Notes under the pieces: model-generated
Seen by the model: only the letters and a program-made list of their open reading frames with translations
Told to the model about the DNA's origin: nothing
Databases searched by the model: none
Made by a program: the position numbers and the translations under genes
Part shown: positions 1 through 8,221 of the stretch, one piece after another
Layout: every line of letters starts with the position of its first letter
How positions within the stretch are numbered: position 1 is the stretch's first letter
Assembly (NCBI GenBank): GCA_002483135.1
Contig: DLHI01000034.1
Location: 7,810-71,809, forward strand
Origin: Hyphomonadaceae bacterium UBA7672
GTDB lineage: Bacteria; Pseudomonadota; Alphaproteobacteria; Caulobacterales; Hyphomonadaceae
Reading direction: 5' to 3'
DNA: 64,000 nt

Positions 1-1010
1 GGGGCGATCTTCGGGCGCTCGGCCAGGATGGTGATGTCGGCGTTGGCGATCTGGAAGCCGTGATCGCGGGCGAGTTTCACGGCGTGCTGCAGGAATTTGA
101 TGGACGCGGCGCCTTTCCACTGCGGATCGGATGGCGGGAAATGGTCGCCGATGTCGCCCAGCGCCAGCGCGCCGAGGATGGCGTCGGTGAGGGCGTGCCA
201 GGCGGCGTCTGCATCGGAATGGCCTTCCAGCTTCTTCGTATGCGGGATGCGCACGCCGCAGAGGATGACTGCGTCGCCCGGCTCGAAGCCATGCACATCG
301 AACCCGGATCCCACGCGGAGCGTTGGCCCGGCGATCAGCTTCTCGGCCACGGCGAAATCCTCCGGATAGGTGATCTTCATGAGTTCGGGGCGGCCGGAAG
401 TCAGGGCGACCTTCGCCCCCGACGCCTCGACAAGCGCCAGGTCGTCAACGGCGGCATCCTTGGCGGATGCGTAGGCGTTGGAAATGACGTCCCAGCGGAA
501 CGCCTGTGGGGTCTGGACCCGCACAAGCTGGTCGCGGGCGACGGTGCGCAGCGTGGGGCCAGAGCGGTCCTTCAGGGCGTCAGAAACGGGCAGGGCAGGT
601 GCTGCGGCGTCGGCCTCACCGAGCGCCGCCAGCAGCTCTGCAATGACCGGCTGGGTGAGACCCGGGCGGGCGCCGTCGTGGATCAGGACGCTCTGAGGGG
701 CATGCGGCTGAAGCGCGCGGATGCCGGCGCGGACCGACTCCGTCCGCGTATTTCCGCCTTCGACGACCACCAGACGAGCCGATCGGGGCAGGATCGCATA
801 CGCCTGGGCGAGCCCGCCGGGAGGAACGCAAACGACGACTGTGGCAATATCGTTGCGCTGCAGCATGGCTAGCACCGACCATATGAGCACAGGTTTGCCG
901 CCAAGGAGCCGATACTGCTTGGGTTCATCCCCGCCGGCGCGGGAGCCGGATCCAGCCGAAACGATGATGGCTCCGACTTTTCCGGTCGGGAACGCCTCTT
1001 GATTGTGCAT
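1..1010 (-). CDS. ispDF: Bifunctional IspD/IspF isoprenoid enzyme, 3' end cut by window edge
   Basis: The reading frame is open from an ATG at 1010 down to base 1, giving 336 complete codons. Residues about 10-225 are an IspD cytidylyltransferase (SAGSGSRAGG with KQY for CTP binding; HDGARP near 111-116), which makes CDP-methylerythritol. From about residue 231 an IspF domain begins (RVGSGFDVHGF, zinc ligands D238 and H240; WHALTDAILG; GDIGDHFP), which cyclises the CDP-ME phosphate to MEcPP. Fused IspDF is the usual alphaproteobacterial form of these methylerythritol-phosphate pathway enzymes and runs to about 390 residues, so roughly the last 50 are missing here. IspF usually reads DVHRF; here the Arg is Gly. 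The gene diverges from dusB, the common order in this class. Confidence 0.93.
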   Translation of the reverse strand, partial: MHNQEAFPTGKVGAIIVSAGSGSRAGGDEPKQYRLLGGKPVLIWSVLAMLQRNDIATVVVCVPPGGLAQAYAILPRSARLVVVEGGNTRTESVRAGIRALQPHAPQSVLIHDGARPGLTQPVIAELLAALGEADAAAPALPVSDALKDRSGPTLRTVARDQLVRVQTPQAFRWDVISNAYASAKDAAVDDLALVEASGAKVALTSGRPELMKITYPEDFAVAEKLIAGPTLRVGSGFDVHGFEPGDAVILCGVRIPHTKKLEGHSDADAAWHALTDAILGALALGDIGDHFPPSDPQWKGAASIKFLQHAVKLARDHGFQIANADITILAERPKIA

Positions 1011-1056
1011 TCTTGACGCCTTTGCGGAGAAGGGCTCTAAGTGTAGGAAGGTTTTT

Positions 1057-1080
1057 GCCCAATAAATAGGCATATTGGGC
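1057..1080. promoter_or_regulatory. Inverted repeat in the ispDF/dusB divergent intergenic region
   Basis: Two perfect 8-base arms, GCCCAATA (1057-1064) and TATTGGGC (1073-1080), are separated by 8 bases. The repeat lies 20 bases upstream of the dusB GTG start and 47 bases upstream of the ispDF ATG. Neither strand has a T tract directly after the hairpin, so an operator for a dimeric regulator is more likely than a terminator. The regulator is unknown. Confidence 0.4.
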
Positions 1081-1100
1081 GATGTTCCGGAGACTGTCTG

Positions 1101-2093
1101 GTGTTCTTGGTCCGAGATGTCCAGCTCGCAGCACCCGTCTTTCTGGCGCCGATGTCGGGCGTGACGGATGCACCCGCGCGGGCCGAGGCCGACAGGTTCG
1201 GCGCGCCAGCCGTCGTCACCGAGATGGTGGCGGGTGTTGAACTGGCGCGGGAGCACGAGGAGTTCGTGCGTCGTGCGGCGCCGCACAACGGCCATGGCCC
1301 CTTCATCATCCAGCTCGCCGGCCGCGATCCGGCCTGGATGCGAGTCGGGGCGGAACTGAGCGAGTCACTGGGTGCGGACATCATCGACATCAACATGGGC
1401 TGCCCCGCGAAAAAGGTCACGGGCGGACAGTCGGGCTGCGCGCTCATGCGCGAGCCGGAGCTGGCGCGGCAGCTGATCGCCTCGACCGTCGCCGGCACGA
1501 AGCGGCCCGTCACGGTCAAGATGCGGCTCGGGTGGGACGACGCGAGCCTGAACGCACCAGAGATCGCACGCATCGCAGAGGGCGAGGGCGCGCAAATGAT
1601 CACGGTTCACGGGCGTACCCGGCAGCAGTTCTACGACGGGCACGCCAACTGGTCGCGGATCGCGCCGGTGGTGGAAAGCGTGAAGCTGCCTGTCATCGCC
1701 AATGGAGACATTGTCGATGCAACCAGCGCCGCAACCGCAATGAGGGAATCCGGAGCCTGCGGCGTGATGCTTGGGCGCGGAGCGACGGGCCGACCTTGGC
1801 GCGTCGCAGAAATCTCGGCCGCACTATTCGGCACGCCTTACGCGGCGCCGACGGAAGAAGAGAAGCTGTCGTCGATGCTGGCGCAGATCGAAGCGTCGGT
1901 TGCGCTCTATGGCGAGCGGCTCGGCGTGCGCGTGGTGCGCAAGCACATTGCCGCCTTCGTCGACGCCTGGTGCGAGGATCACATGCTCGCGCCGATGGAC
2001 GAAGTGCGCGGCGCGCTTTGCAGGCTCGACTCGTCGACGGCGCTCGCGGACGGGCTGGTTGCGGCTCTGACGGGCAAGCGGGAGGCGGCATGA
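1101..2093 (+). CDS. dusB: tRNA-dihydrouridine synthase (NifR3 family)
   Basis: This 330-residue FMN-dependent enzyme reduces specific uridines in the tRNA D-loop to dihydrouridine. Family signatures appear in order: APMSGVTD near the N-terminus, INMGCPAKKVTGG with the catalytic Cys, VTVKMRLGW, ITVHGRTR, VIANGDI and GVMLGRGATGRPW for phosphate binding of FMN. Translation starts at a GTG; no ATG in this frame precedes the conserved N-terminus. The stop overlaps the ntrB start (ATGA), so the gene heads a dusB-ntrB-ntrC operon, the historical nifR3-ntrB-ntrC arrangement of alphaproteobacteria. Length and motifs are normal. Confidence 0.95.
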   Translation: MFLVRDVQLAAPVFLAPMSGVTDAPARAEADRFGAPAVVTEMVAGVELAREHEEFVRRAAPHNGHGPFIIQLAGRDPAWMRVGAELSESLGADIIDINMGCPAKKVTGGQSGCALMREPELARQLIASTVAGTKRPVTVKMRLGWDDASLNAPEIARIAEGEGAQMITVHGRTRQQFYDGHANWSRIAPVVESVKLPVIANGDIVDATSAATAMRESGACGVMLGRGATGRPWRVAEISAALFGTPYAAPTEEEKLSSMLAQIEASVALYGERLGVRVVRKHIAAFVDAWCEDHMLAPMDEVRGALCRLDSSTALADGLVAALTGKREAA

Positions 2094-3175
2094 TCGCGAC
2101 GACGGAAGCCACGGGGCTTGCAGCGAGGGCGCTGGACGCCGTTCCGTTCGCTGTCATTGCCCTCAGCAAGCGCGATCAGGTCAGCTATGTGAACACGGCT
2201 GCCGAGGCGCTGCTCCAGCGCAGCGCGCCCTTGCTGCGCGGGCGCCCGCTCTCGGATCTCTTGACCGAGGATGCGCCTTTGCTGGACTTCATCGGGCGCG
2301 CGCGGCGCGAAGGCGGAGTGATGTCGGCCCGCCGCATCCGCATCGCCAGCCCGCAGATTGCGCCCGTGGAAATGGATGTGACAGCTTCCCCGGACGGCGA
2401 CGACGCCGGTCTTGTTCTCACCATGATGCCGAGCCGGTCGACTCAGGACGATACGACCGGAGCGGAAGTGAACGCATTTGCGCAGGTGGCGCGCATGCTG
2501 GGGCACGAGGTCAAGAACCCGCTGGCTGGCATTGTCGGCGCAGCCCAGCTACTCGGTCGGCAGGCGCGCGATGACCAGCATGCGCTGCTGACGCTTATCC
2601 GAGAGGAAGGCGCACGCATTGAACGCATCGTCGACCGGTTTGCGGCGTTCGAAACATTCTTCAGCCCGCGCACGCGGGTCACCAATGTTCACATCGTGCT
2701 CGACAGCGTAATCGATCTTGCCAAGGCAAGCTTTGGCGCCACAGCACGTTTTGATCTTCAGTATGATCCCTCGCTACCCGAGATCGACGTTGATCCCGAT
2801 CACCTGCACGAGGCGGCGCTGAATCTGATCAAGAATGCGGTCGAGGCCGCGACGGGCCCAAACCGGCAGGCCCGGATTGCAGTGGCGACACGCTATCGCG
2901 CCGGCTTCCGGTTCACCGGGCGCGACGGCCCGCGCACACGCGGAGCTCTCGAGATTTCGGTGACCGACAACGGACCCGGCGTTCCCGAAGCGACAGTTGC
3001 CCGGGTGTTTGAGCCCTTCTTCACGACCAAGTCGGGCGGGGCAGGCATCGGCCTCGCCGTAGTTGCTGAGATCATGCAGGCGCACGGCGGCTTCGTCGTG
3101 CTCGACAACAGCCCGGGCGGCGCGTGCCTGCGGCTTCTCTTCCCGATCGCGCGTCACAAGGGAGCGGCCAAATGA
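2090..3175 (+). CDS. ntrB: Nitrogen regulation sensor histidine kinase NtrB
   Basis: This 361-residue cytoplasmic kinase/phosphatase controls NtrC phosphorylation according to nitrogen status, with PII proteins as its usual partner. An N-terminal PAS-like domain (about residues 10-120) is followed by the H-box MLGHEVKNPLAG, an N-box (NLIKNAVEA), a G1 box (VTDNGPGVP), FEPFFTTK and G-rich GGAGIGLAVV of the HATPase domain. It has no membrane segments, as expected for NtrB. The ATG at 2090 overlaps the dusB stop, and its TGA overlaps the ntrC start. A longer upstream reading frame is open in the same phase but lies inside dusB and is not credible as the start. Confidence 0.94.
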   Translation: MIATTEATGLAARALDAVPFAVIALSKRDQVSYVNTAAEALLQRSAPLLRGRPLSDLLTEDAPLLDFIGRARREGGVMSARRIRIASPQIAPVEMDVTASPDGDDAGLVLTMMPSRSTQDDTTGAEVNAFAQVARMLGHEVKNPLAGIVGAAQLLGRQARDDQHALLTLIREEGARIERIVDRFAAFETFFSPRTRVTNVHIVLDSVIDLAKASFGATARFDLQYDPSLPEIDVDPDHLHEAALNLIKNAVEAATGPNRQARIAVATRYRAGFRFTGRDGPRTRGALEISVTDNGPGVPEATVARVFEPFFTTKSGGAGIGLAVVAEIMQAHGGFVVLDNSPGGACLRLLFPIARHKGAAK

Positions 3176-4587
3176 GCGGTCCGACAATCCTCGTTGCCGA
3201 TGACGACGCAAGCGTGCGGCTGGTCATCAGCCAGACGTTGGCGCAGGAGGGTTATCATGTCCGCGCCACCAACACGATGTCGGCGCTGTGGCGCTGGATC
3301 CAGGCGGGCGAGGGCGACCTGCTGATTACCGATGTCTACATGCCGGACGAGTCGATCTTCGACTTGCTGCCCCAGATCCGCCGGACGCGACCAGAGCTGC
3401 CGATCATCGTGATATCTGCCCAATCCACCGTGCTGACCGCCGCGATGGCGTCGGACCATGGCGCGTACGACTACCTCCCCAAGCCCTTCGACATCGACAA
3501 GCTTGCGGAGACTGTACGGCGCGCCTTGCAGCGCAAACCGACACGCGGTCAGGAGACCACAGGCCGCCGGGCCGAGAAGGATGAGGCGCTGCCGCTGATC
3601 GGGCGTTCGAAGCCCATGCAGGCGGTCTATCGCGTGATCGCGCGCGTCATGAACAATGACCTTACCGTGCTGATCGAGGGCGAAAGCGGCTCGGGCAAGG
3701 ACCTTGCGGCGCGGGCCATCCATCAATTGGGCAAACGCAAGACCGGACCATTCGTGGCAGTGAGCCTCGCGGCGCTTCAGCGTGAGCAGGTCGAGGACGA
3801 ACTGTTCGGCGGCGGCCGCGACAGCAATGGCAAGCGCCGGGGCAAGGTCAGCGAGGCCGACGGCGGCACGCTCTTCCTCGACGAGGTCGGCGACATGCCG
3901 CTGGAAGCGCAGACGCGACTCGTGCGCTTCCTGCAGGATGGGCGCTTTGCGTCCTCGGGCGATGATCTGGATGTGCGCATAATTGCCTCGACCAAGCATG
4001 ACCTGCGCGCGCTGGTCGATCAGGGATTGTTCCGGGAGGACCTCTACTACCGCTTGAACGTGGTGGCGCTGCAGCTGCCGCCGCTGCGCGAGCGCAAGGA
4101 AGACATTCCAGACCTCGCATCTGCCTTCCTCATACGGGCGAAGAAGGAAGGCCTTCCCGAGAAGCAACTCGACAAGAGCGCGTATGATCTGCTGGTCGCC
4201 TATGACTGGCCGGGCAATGTGCGTGAGCTGGAGAACGTCATCCGCCGGCTTTCGGCGCTGAGCCCGGAACCCGTCATTTCGGCGCGTGAAGTCGAGCGTG
4301 AACTTCGCTCGACGACCCGGACGTCCACGGGCGAGCGCGAGTTCGAGGCGGAGATCGAGGCATTGCTGTCGCGCCATTTCATCTCGGCGCTGTCTGCAGA
4401 CCCGGAACGCGACCCGGAAGGCGGGCAGATCTACCAAACCGTGATCGAGCAGGTGGAACGTCCGCTGATCAAGCTGGCGCTCGCGGCGACCAACGGGAAC
4501 AAGGTGCGCGCGGCGGCCTTGCTGGGCCTGAACCGCAACACGTTGCGCTCGAAAATCAACACGCTGGGAATCGCCGAGGGCGACTAA
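3172..4587 (+). CDS. ntrC: NtrC-type response regulator lacking GAFTGA
   Basis: This 471-residue regulator is the partner of NtrB. The receiver domain carries phospho-acceptor D54 in ITDVYMP and K104. The AAA+ domain has Walker A GESGSGKD (about 170-177), Walker B GTLFLDEVGD (about 232-241) and LYYRLNVV with arginine-finger context. The C-terminus has a Fis-type helix-turn-helix (NGNKVRAAALLGLNRNTLRS). The loop that should carry GAFTGA, the sigma54 contact, is about four residues shorter and reads GGGRDSNGKRRGK (213-225). The protein therefore probably does not activate sigma54 promoters in the classic way; Caulobacter NtrC is reported to lack the motif too. The ATG overlaps the ntrB stop (ATGA). 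Confidence 0.93.
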   Translation: MSGPTILVADDDASVRLVISQTLAQEGYHVRATNTMSALWRWIQAGEGDLLITDVYMPDESIFDLLPQIRRTRPELPIIVISAQSTVLTAAMASDHGAYDYLPKPFDIDKLAETVRRALQRKPTRGQETTGRRAEKDEALPLIGRSKPMQAVYRVIARVMNNDLTVLIEGESGSGKDLAARAIHQLGKRKTGPFVAVSLAALQREQVEDELFGGGRDSNGKRRGKVSEADGGTLFLDEVGDMPLEAQTRLVRFLQDGRFASSGDDLDVRIIASTKHDLRALVDQGLFREDLYYRLNVVALQLPPLRERKEDIPDLASAFLIRAKKEGLPEKQLDKSAYDLLVAYDWPGNVRELENVIRRLSALSPEPVISAREVERELRSTTRTSTGEREFEAEIEALLSRHFISALSADPERDPEGGQIYQTVIEQVERPLIKLALAATNGNKVRAAALLGLNRNTLRSKINTLGIAEGD

Positions 4588-4590
4588 TCG

Positions 4591-5091
4591 TCAGCCCTTC
4601 GGCGCGGCGGGCGGGGTTGCGGGCGCGAGCTGATCGTCAATCGCGGATTTCACCTCGTCCGGCCAGTCGTCGGCCACTCCGACGCAATCGCGCGTGAACG
4701 CGCCGTCGACCCAGGTGACCATTCCCTTGTCGGCGGTGGAGGATATCTCCCAGTCCATCTGGCAGCGCCGCGTGGCGAAGCTGCGCGAGCAGACGGCCAT
4801 GGGGTCGGGATAGTCCTCATGCGCCTCGCCATACGTGCACTCGAAGCCGGCGGCCTGAATGGCTGTGATGGCCTGGGGGCGCGTCATGGCGCCGAGAATG
4901 CCCTGGACGCCCGATGCCCAGTCGGCGTTCAGCCGTTCGCCAGCCTCGTACTGCCAGTCGTGGGCGGCTTGCAGATCGGCAAGCGTCTGCGGTCCGGGAT
5001 TGGTGGGTCCCATCGCGCACGCGCCCAAGGCCAGCGCCAGACCTGCCGCGAACAGTTTCCCGCAAGCCATGCCAGAATCCATCATTTTCAT
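4591..5091 (-). CDS. Putative secreted lipoprotein, unknown function
   Basis: This is a 166-residue protein that I do not recognise. The N-terminus is a lipoprotein signal: a short polar start, the hydrophobic stretch LFAAGLALALG and a lipobox-like GAC at about residues 23-25, so the mature protein would be membrane-anchored. The mature part contains further cysteines (FECTYGE, AVCSRSF, RRCQMDW, RDCVGV), suggesting disulfides in the periplasm, and ends in a Pro/Ala-rich tail. It converges with ntrC, whose stop is only three bases away, and diverges from queA. Three nearby ATGs (5091, 5085, 5082) could each be the start; the signal sequence works with any of them. Confidence 0.7.
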   Translation of the reverse strand: MKMMDSGMACGKLFAAGLALALGACAMGPTNPGPQTLADLQAAHDWQYEAGERLNADWASGVQGILGAMTRPQAITAIQAAGFECTYGEAHEDYPDPMAVCSRSFATRRCQMDWEISSTADKGMVTWVDGAFTRDCVGVADDWPDEVKSAIDDQLAPATPPAAPKG

Positions 5092-5183
5092 CCTCCCGAC
5101 GTCGCAACGCCCAGTTCATACCCCAACTCCGGCGACGCAAAGGCAGACTGGCGCCGACTTTCGTTCCCCGCTATGGGCGCCCC

Positions 5184-6251
5184 ATGAAACTTTCGGACTT
5201 TGATTTCGAACTACCTGAAGAATTGATCGCCCTGCGCCCTGCGGCGCCGCGGGATTCCGCCCGGCTGCTGGTTGTGCGCGGAAGCAACGGAATCATCGAA
5301 GACCGGCATGTCCGGGATCTGCCTGGCTTGCTTGACGCGGGGGACATCCTGGTCGCCAACAATACGCGCGTCCTGAGAGCTGCGCTTTCGGGACGGAGGC
5401 CATCGCGCATGGGCGCCGAAGATGTGCCGATTGCCGTGAACCTGAACATGCGACTCTCAGGTAGCGAATGGTCAGCTTTCGCGCGACCGGGGAAGCGCCT
5501 GAAGCCTGGTGACGTGATCCGATTTGCGGGGGGACTCGAGGCAAACGTGGTCGCCAAAAGCGAGGCCGAGGTTCGGCTCGCTTTCAACCGCGAGGGCGCG
5601 GCTCTGGACGCGGCCGTCGATGCGGCCGGCGAGATGCCTTTGCCACCCTACATCGGCTTGAAGCGACCGGTAGATGCCGCTGACGTGGCAGATTATCAGA
5701 CAACGTTCGCGCGCGAGACCGGCTCGGTCGCTGCGCCTACGGCGGGGCTACACTTCACGCCGGATCTGCTGGCGGCGCTGGAGGGACGTGGCGTCCGGCG
5801 CGCGGACGTGACGCTGCACGTGAATGCAGGAACATTCCTGCCGGTAAAGACCGAAGATCTGGCGGACCACAAGATGCATGCCGAGTTCGCGGAAATATCT
5901 GCAGAGGCAGTCCAGGCCATAAAGATTGCGCGCAAGGCTGGCGGGCGCTGCATCGCAATCGGGACGACCGCCTTGCGGACACTGGAGAGCGCAGCCGCGG
6001 ACGGAGAACTCGCGCCGTTTCGTGGGGAGACGTCGATCTTCATAAAGCCGGGCTATCGCTTCCGTACTGTCGACGCGCTGATGACGAATTTCCACCTGCC
6101 AAAGTCAACGCTGTTCGTTCTTGTCAGTGCGCTGATGGGGCGGGAAGTGATGCAGCGCGCCTACGCGCATGCGATCAAGGAGCGCTATCGCTTCTTCTCG
6201 TACGGGGATGCATGCCTGTTGTTGCCGGAAGGGTCGAGCGCCAATGGCTGA
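5184..6251 (+). CDS. queA: S-adenosylmethionine:tRNA ribosyltransferase-isomerase
   Basis: This 355-residue enzyme transfers the ribose of SAM to preQ1 in tRNA to make epoxyqueuosine. Typical features are the N-terminus MKLSDFDFELPEELIAL, RDSARLLVV, the VANNTRVL segment, PLPPYI, DYQTTFARETGSVAAPTAGLHFT, HVNAGTF and NFHLPKSTL with MGREVM near the C-terminus. The frame is open upstream, but the conserved start of the family is at the ATG at 5184. The end overlaps the tgt start by eight bases, so queA and tgt, two steps of the same queuosine pathway, are translationally coupled. Confidence 0.95.
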   Translation: MKLSDFDFELPEELIALRPAAPRDSARLLVVRGSNGIIEDRHVRDLPGLLDAGDILVANNTRVLRAALSGRRPSRMGAEDVPIAVNLNMRLSGSEWSAFARPGKRLKPGDVIRFAGGLEANVVAKSEAEVRLAFNREGAALDAAVDAAGEMPLPPYIGLKRPVDAADVADYQTTFARETGSVAAPTAGLHFTPDLLAALEGRGVRRADVTLHVNAGTFLPVKTEDLADHKMHAEFAEISAEAVQAIKIARKAGGRCIAIGTTALRTLESAAADGELAPFRGETSIFIKPGYRFRTVDALMTNFHLPKSTLFVLVSALMGREVMQRAYAHAIKERYRFFSYGDACLLLPEGSSANG

Positions 6252-7377
6252 GTTTCCTTTTCACATCAAGGCAACTGATGGCGACGCGCGCACCGGCGTG
6301 CTCGCGTCGCCGCGCGGCGATATTGCGACGCCAGCCTTCATGCCGGTGGGCACGGCGGGAACCGTGAAGGCGATGTTCCTCGACGATGTGCGGGCGTCGG
6401 GGACCGACATCATACTTGGCAACACCTATCACTTGATGCTGCGCCCCAGCGCCGAGCGTGTGAAGCGGTTGGGCGGCCTGCACAGATTCATGGGCTGGAC
6501 GCACCCGATCCTGACCGACAGCGGCGGCTTTCAGGTGTTCTCCCTCTCCGAACTACGCAAGATGAAGGAGGAGGGCGTCGAGTTCCGCTCGCATATCGAC
6601 GGATCGATGCATTTCCTGTCGCCAGAGCGCTCCATCGAAATCCAGTCCGACCTGCTGGGCTCGGACATCGCGATGCAACTCGACGAATGTGTCGCCAACC
6701 CGTGCGAGCATGGGCCGGCCGCCGCAGCGATGCGGCTTTCGGCAAGGTGGGGAGAGCGATCCAAGGCCTATTTCGGCAGACGCGATACGCAGGCTCTGTT
6801 CGGCATCGTACAGGGATCAACCTATCCGGACCTTCGCAAGGAAAGCGCGGAACGCGTCGTTGAAACCGGGTTCGACGGCTACGCCATCGGCGGGCTTGCA
6901 GTGGGCGAGGGGCATGAGGCGATGTGCGACACGATCAGTCTCACAGCGCCGCTTCTGCCGCGCGAGCGGCCGCGCTACCTGATGGGCGTCGGCAAGCCGA
7001 TCGACATCGTGGAAGCCGTCGCGCGCGGTGTCGACATGTTCGACTGCGTGCTGCCCACGCGATCAGGTCGCCACGGTCAGGCGTGGACGTGGGACGGGCC
7101 CATCAACATCAAGAACGCCAAGTTCGTCGAGGACGACACGCCGCTTGATCCGCAGTCGCGCTGCGCGGCCAGCCGCGACTATTCGAAGGCCTACCTCAAC
7201 CATCTGTTCAAGGCGGGCGAGTACCTCGGGCCCATGCTGCTTTCCTGGCACAACATCGCGTTCTTCCAGGCCATGATGGCCGCCATGCGCGGCGCCATCG
7301 CTGAGGGGCGCTTCGAGACGTGGCGGGCGGAGATGCGTCGGCGCTGGACAGCTTCGTCCGTTGATCAGTTGGCCTGA
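6244..7377 (+). CDS. tgt: Queuine tRNA-ribosyltransferase with altered zinc site
   Basis: This 377-residue enzyme exchanges G34 for preQ1 in GUN-anticodon tRNAs, the step before QueA. Motifs include the general acid region LTDSGGFQVFSL (D92), GIVQGS, GGLAVGEG, YLMGVG and the nucleophile region MFDCVLPTRSGRHG (D267). Bacterial Tgt binds a structural zinc through CxCxxC plus a His. Here the site reads S305-R-C307-A-A-S310, with the fourth ligand H336 (SWHN) kept, so two of three cysteines are Ser. The flanking sequence (LDPQ before, RDYSKAYL after) aligns cleanly, so a frameshift is not the cause. The protein may fold without zinc. The 3' end overlaps the convergent lipoprotein gene by 13 bases. 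Confidence 0.92.
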   Translation: MAEFPFHIKATDGDARTGVLASPRGDIATPAFMPVGTAGTVKAMFLDDVRASGTDIILGNTYHLMLRPSAERVKRLGGLHRFMGWTHPILTDSGGFQVFSLSELRKMKEEGVEFRSHIDGSMHFLSPERSIEIQSDLLGSDIAMQLDECVANPCEHGPAAAAMRLSARWGERSKAYFGRRDTQALFGIVQGSTYPDLRKESAERVVETGFDGYAIGGLAVGEGHEAMCDTISLTAPLLPRERPRYLMGVGKPIDIVEAVARGVDMFDCVLPTRSGRHGQAWTWDGPINIKNAKFVEDDTPLDPQSRCAASRDYSKAYLNHLFKAGEYLGPMLLSWHNIAFFQAMMAAMRGAIAEGRFETWRAEMRRRWTASSVDQLA

Positions 7378-7931
7378 GAGGTTCCCTGAAACTCGGCGTC
7401 GGGGCCCTTCGGGATGCCGGCGCTGGGATCGGGCGCGGCCGGAGGGGCGCAGCCGAGTTGGGCTCCGACACCCTTGAGATAGGCGCGCCGGGCGACGCCG
7501 CGCTCGTAGGCGGCGCGCAGGCGACGATCATGCCGGTTGGCGCCGGTGGCGTCCCGCACGAGTGACCGGAACGGGATGAAGTCGCTCATTGTCGAGGCGA
7601 TGGTGTCGAGCGTGAGGTCCGCAGCATCGTCACCCGTCTTGTCGGCAAACGACTTCTCCGGCAGCGGTTCGGCATCGCTGTCGCGGCCCAGGATCTTAGT
7701 GAGTTCCGCTACCGTCTGGCCGATCGCCTCGCAGCTGACGACCGGAATCGGCTCATAGGACGAGCGGATGTCGGCCAGCAGCACGGGTATCTCGTCACGG
7801 TAAAGATTGAGATCGTTGAGCGGCGACATTGCCGCATCACCGAGCCCTGCGGTCGTCCTGTCCGTCGCGCTGGCGCAGGCCGCCAGCGGCGCAGCAATCG
7901 CCAGGGCGATCAAAATCCTGTTGAGTTTCAT
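7365..7931 (-). CDS. Putative lipoprotein, unknown function
   Basis: This protein of 188 residues starts at the ATG at 7931. The N-terminus is a lipoprotein signal with hydrophobic core ILIALAIAAPLAAC, lipobox LAAC and Cys at about residue 19. The mature part is charged and mostly helical in composition, with a conserved-looking stretch about residues 105-165 (SDFIPFRSLVRDATGANRHD, then RAAYERGVARRAYLKG) and a final C followed by a Pro-rich tail. I do not recognise the family. A longer frame runs to 7994 but would place polar sequence before the signal peptide. The gene converges on tgt, overlapping its 3' end by 13 bases. Confidence 0.7.
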   Translation of the reverse strand: MKLNRILIALAIAAPLAACASATDRTTAGLGDAAMSPLNDLNLYRDEIPVLLADIRSSYEPIPVVSCEAIGQTVAELTKILGRDSDAEPLPEKSFADKTGDDAADLTLDTIASTMSDFIPFRSLVRDATGANRHDRRLRAAYERGVARRAYLKGVGAQLGCAPPAAPDPSAGIPKGPDAEFQGTSQAN

Positions 7932-8068
7932 GCGTATAGTCCCCTTCTGTCCCCATAGTCTGTGGATCATTGCGGCCCCATTCAGGCGATGCAATGAAAA
8001 TCCCGAAGTGCGGCCATTCCTGCGTTGACCGCAGCGGAATCGATCACTAGGTTCCGCCGCTCTTGAAC

Positions 8069-8144
<76 letters not shown>

Positions 8145-8146
8145 AG

Positions 8147-8194
8147 TCCCTCCCTACAATCCAGCAGACATAACTTTCCGCTGGATTGGAGGGA
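8147..8194. repeat. Bulged inverted repeat after tRNA-Lys
   Basis: Left arms TCCCTCC (8147-8153) and AATCCAGC (8158-8165) pair with GCTGGATT (8180-8187) and GGAGGGA (8188-8194), with a four-base bulge on the left and a 14-base loop. It begins three bases after the tRNA-Lys CCA and ends 28 bases before the M14 peptidase stop on the other strand. It could end either transcript, but neither side has a clear T tract, so intrinsic termination is uncertain. Confidence 0.5.
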
Positions 8195-8221
8195 GAAGAC
8201 TGGGGCACGTCATCACCCTTC

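Noticed and set aside
3154..4437. 427-residue open frame antisense to ntrC
   Set aside because: It is a shadow of the high-GC ntrC gene; it has no ribosome-binding site and no recognisable motif, while ntrC shows full domain structure.
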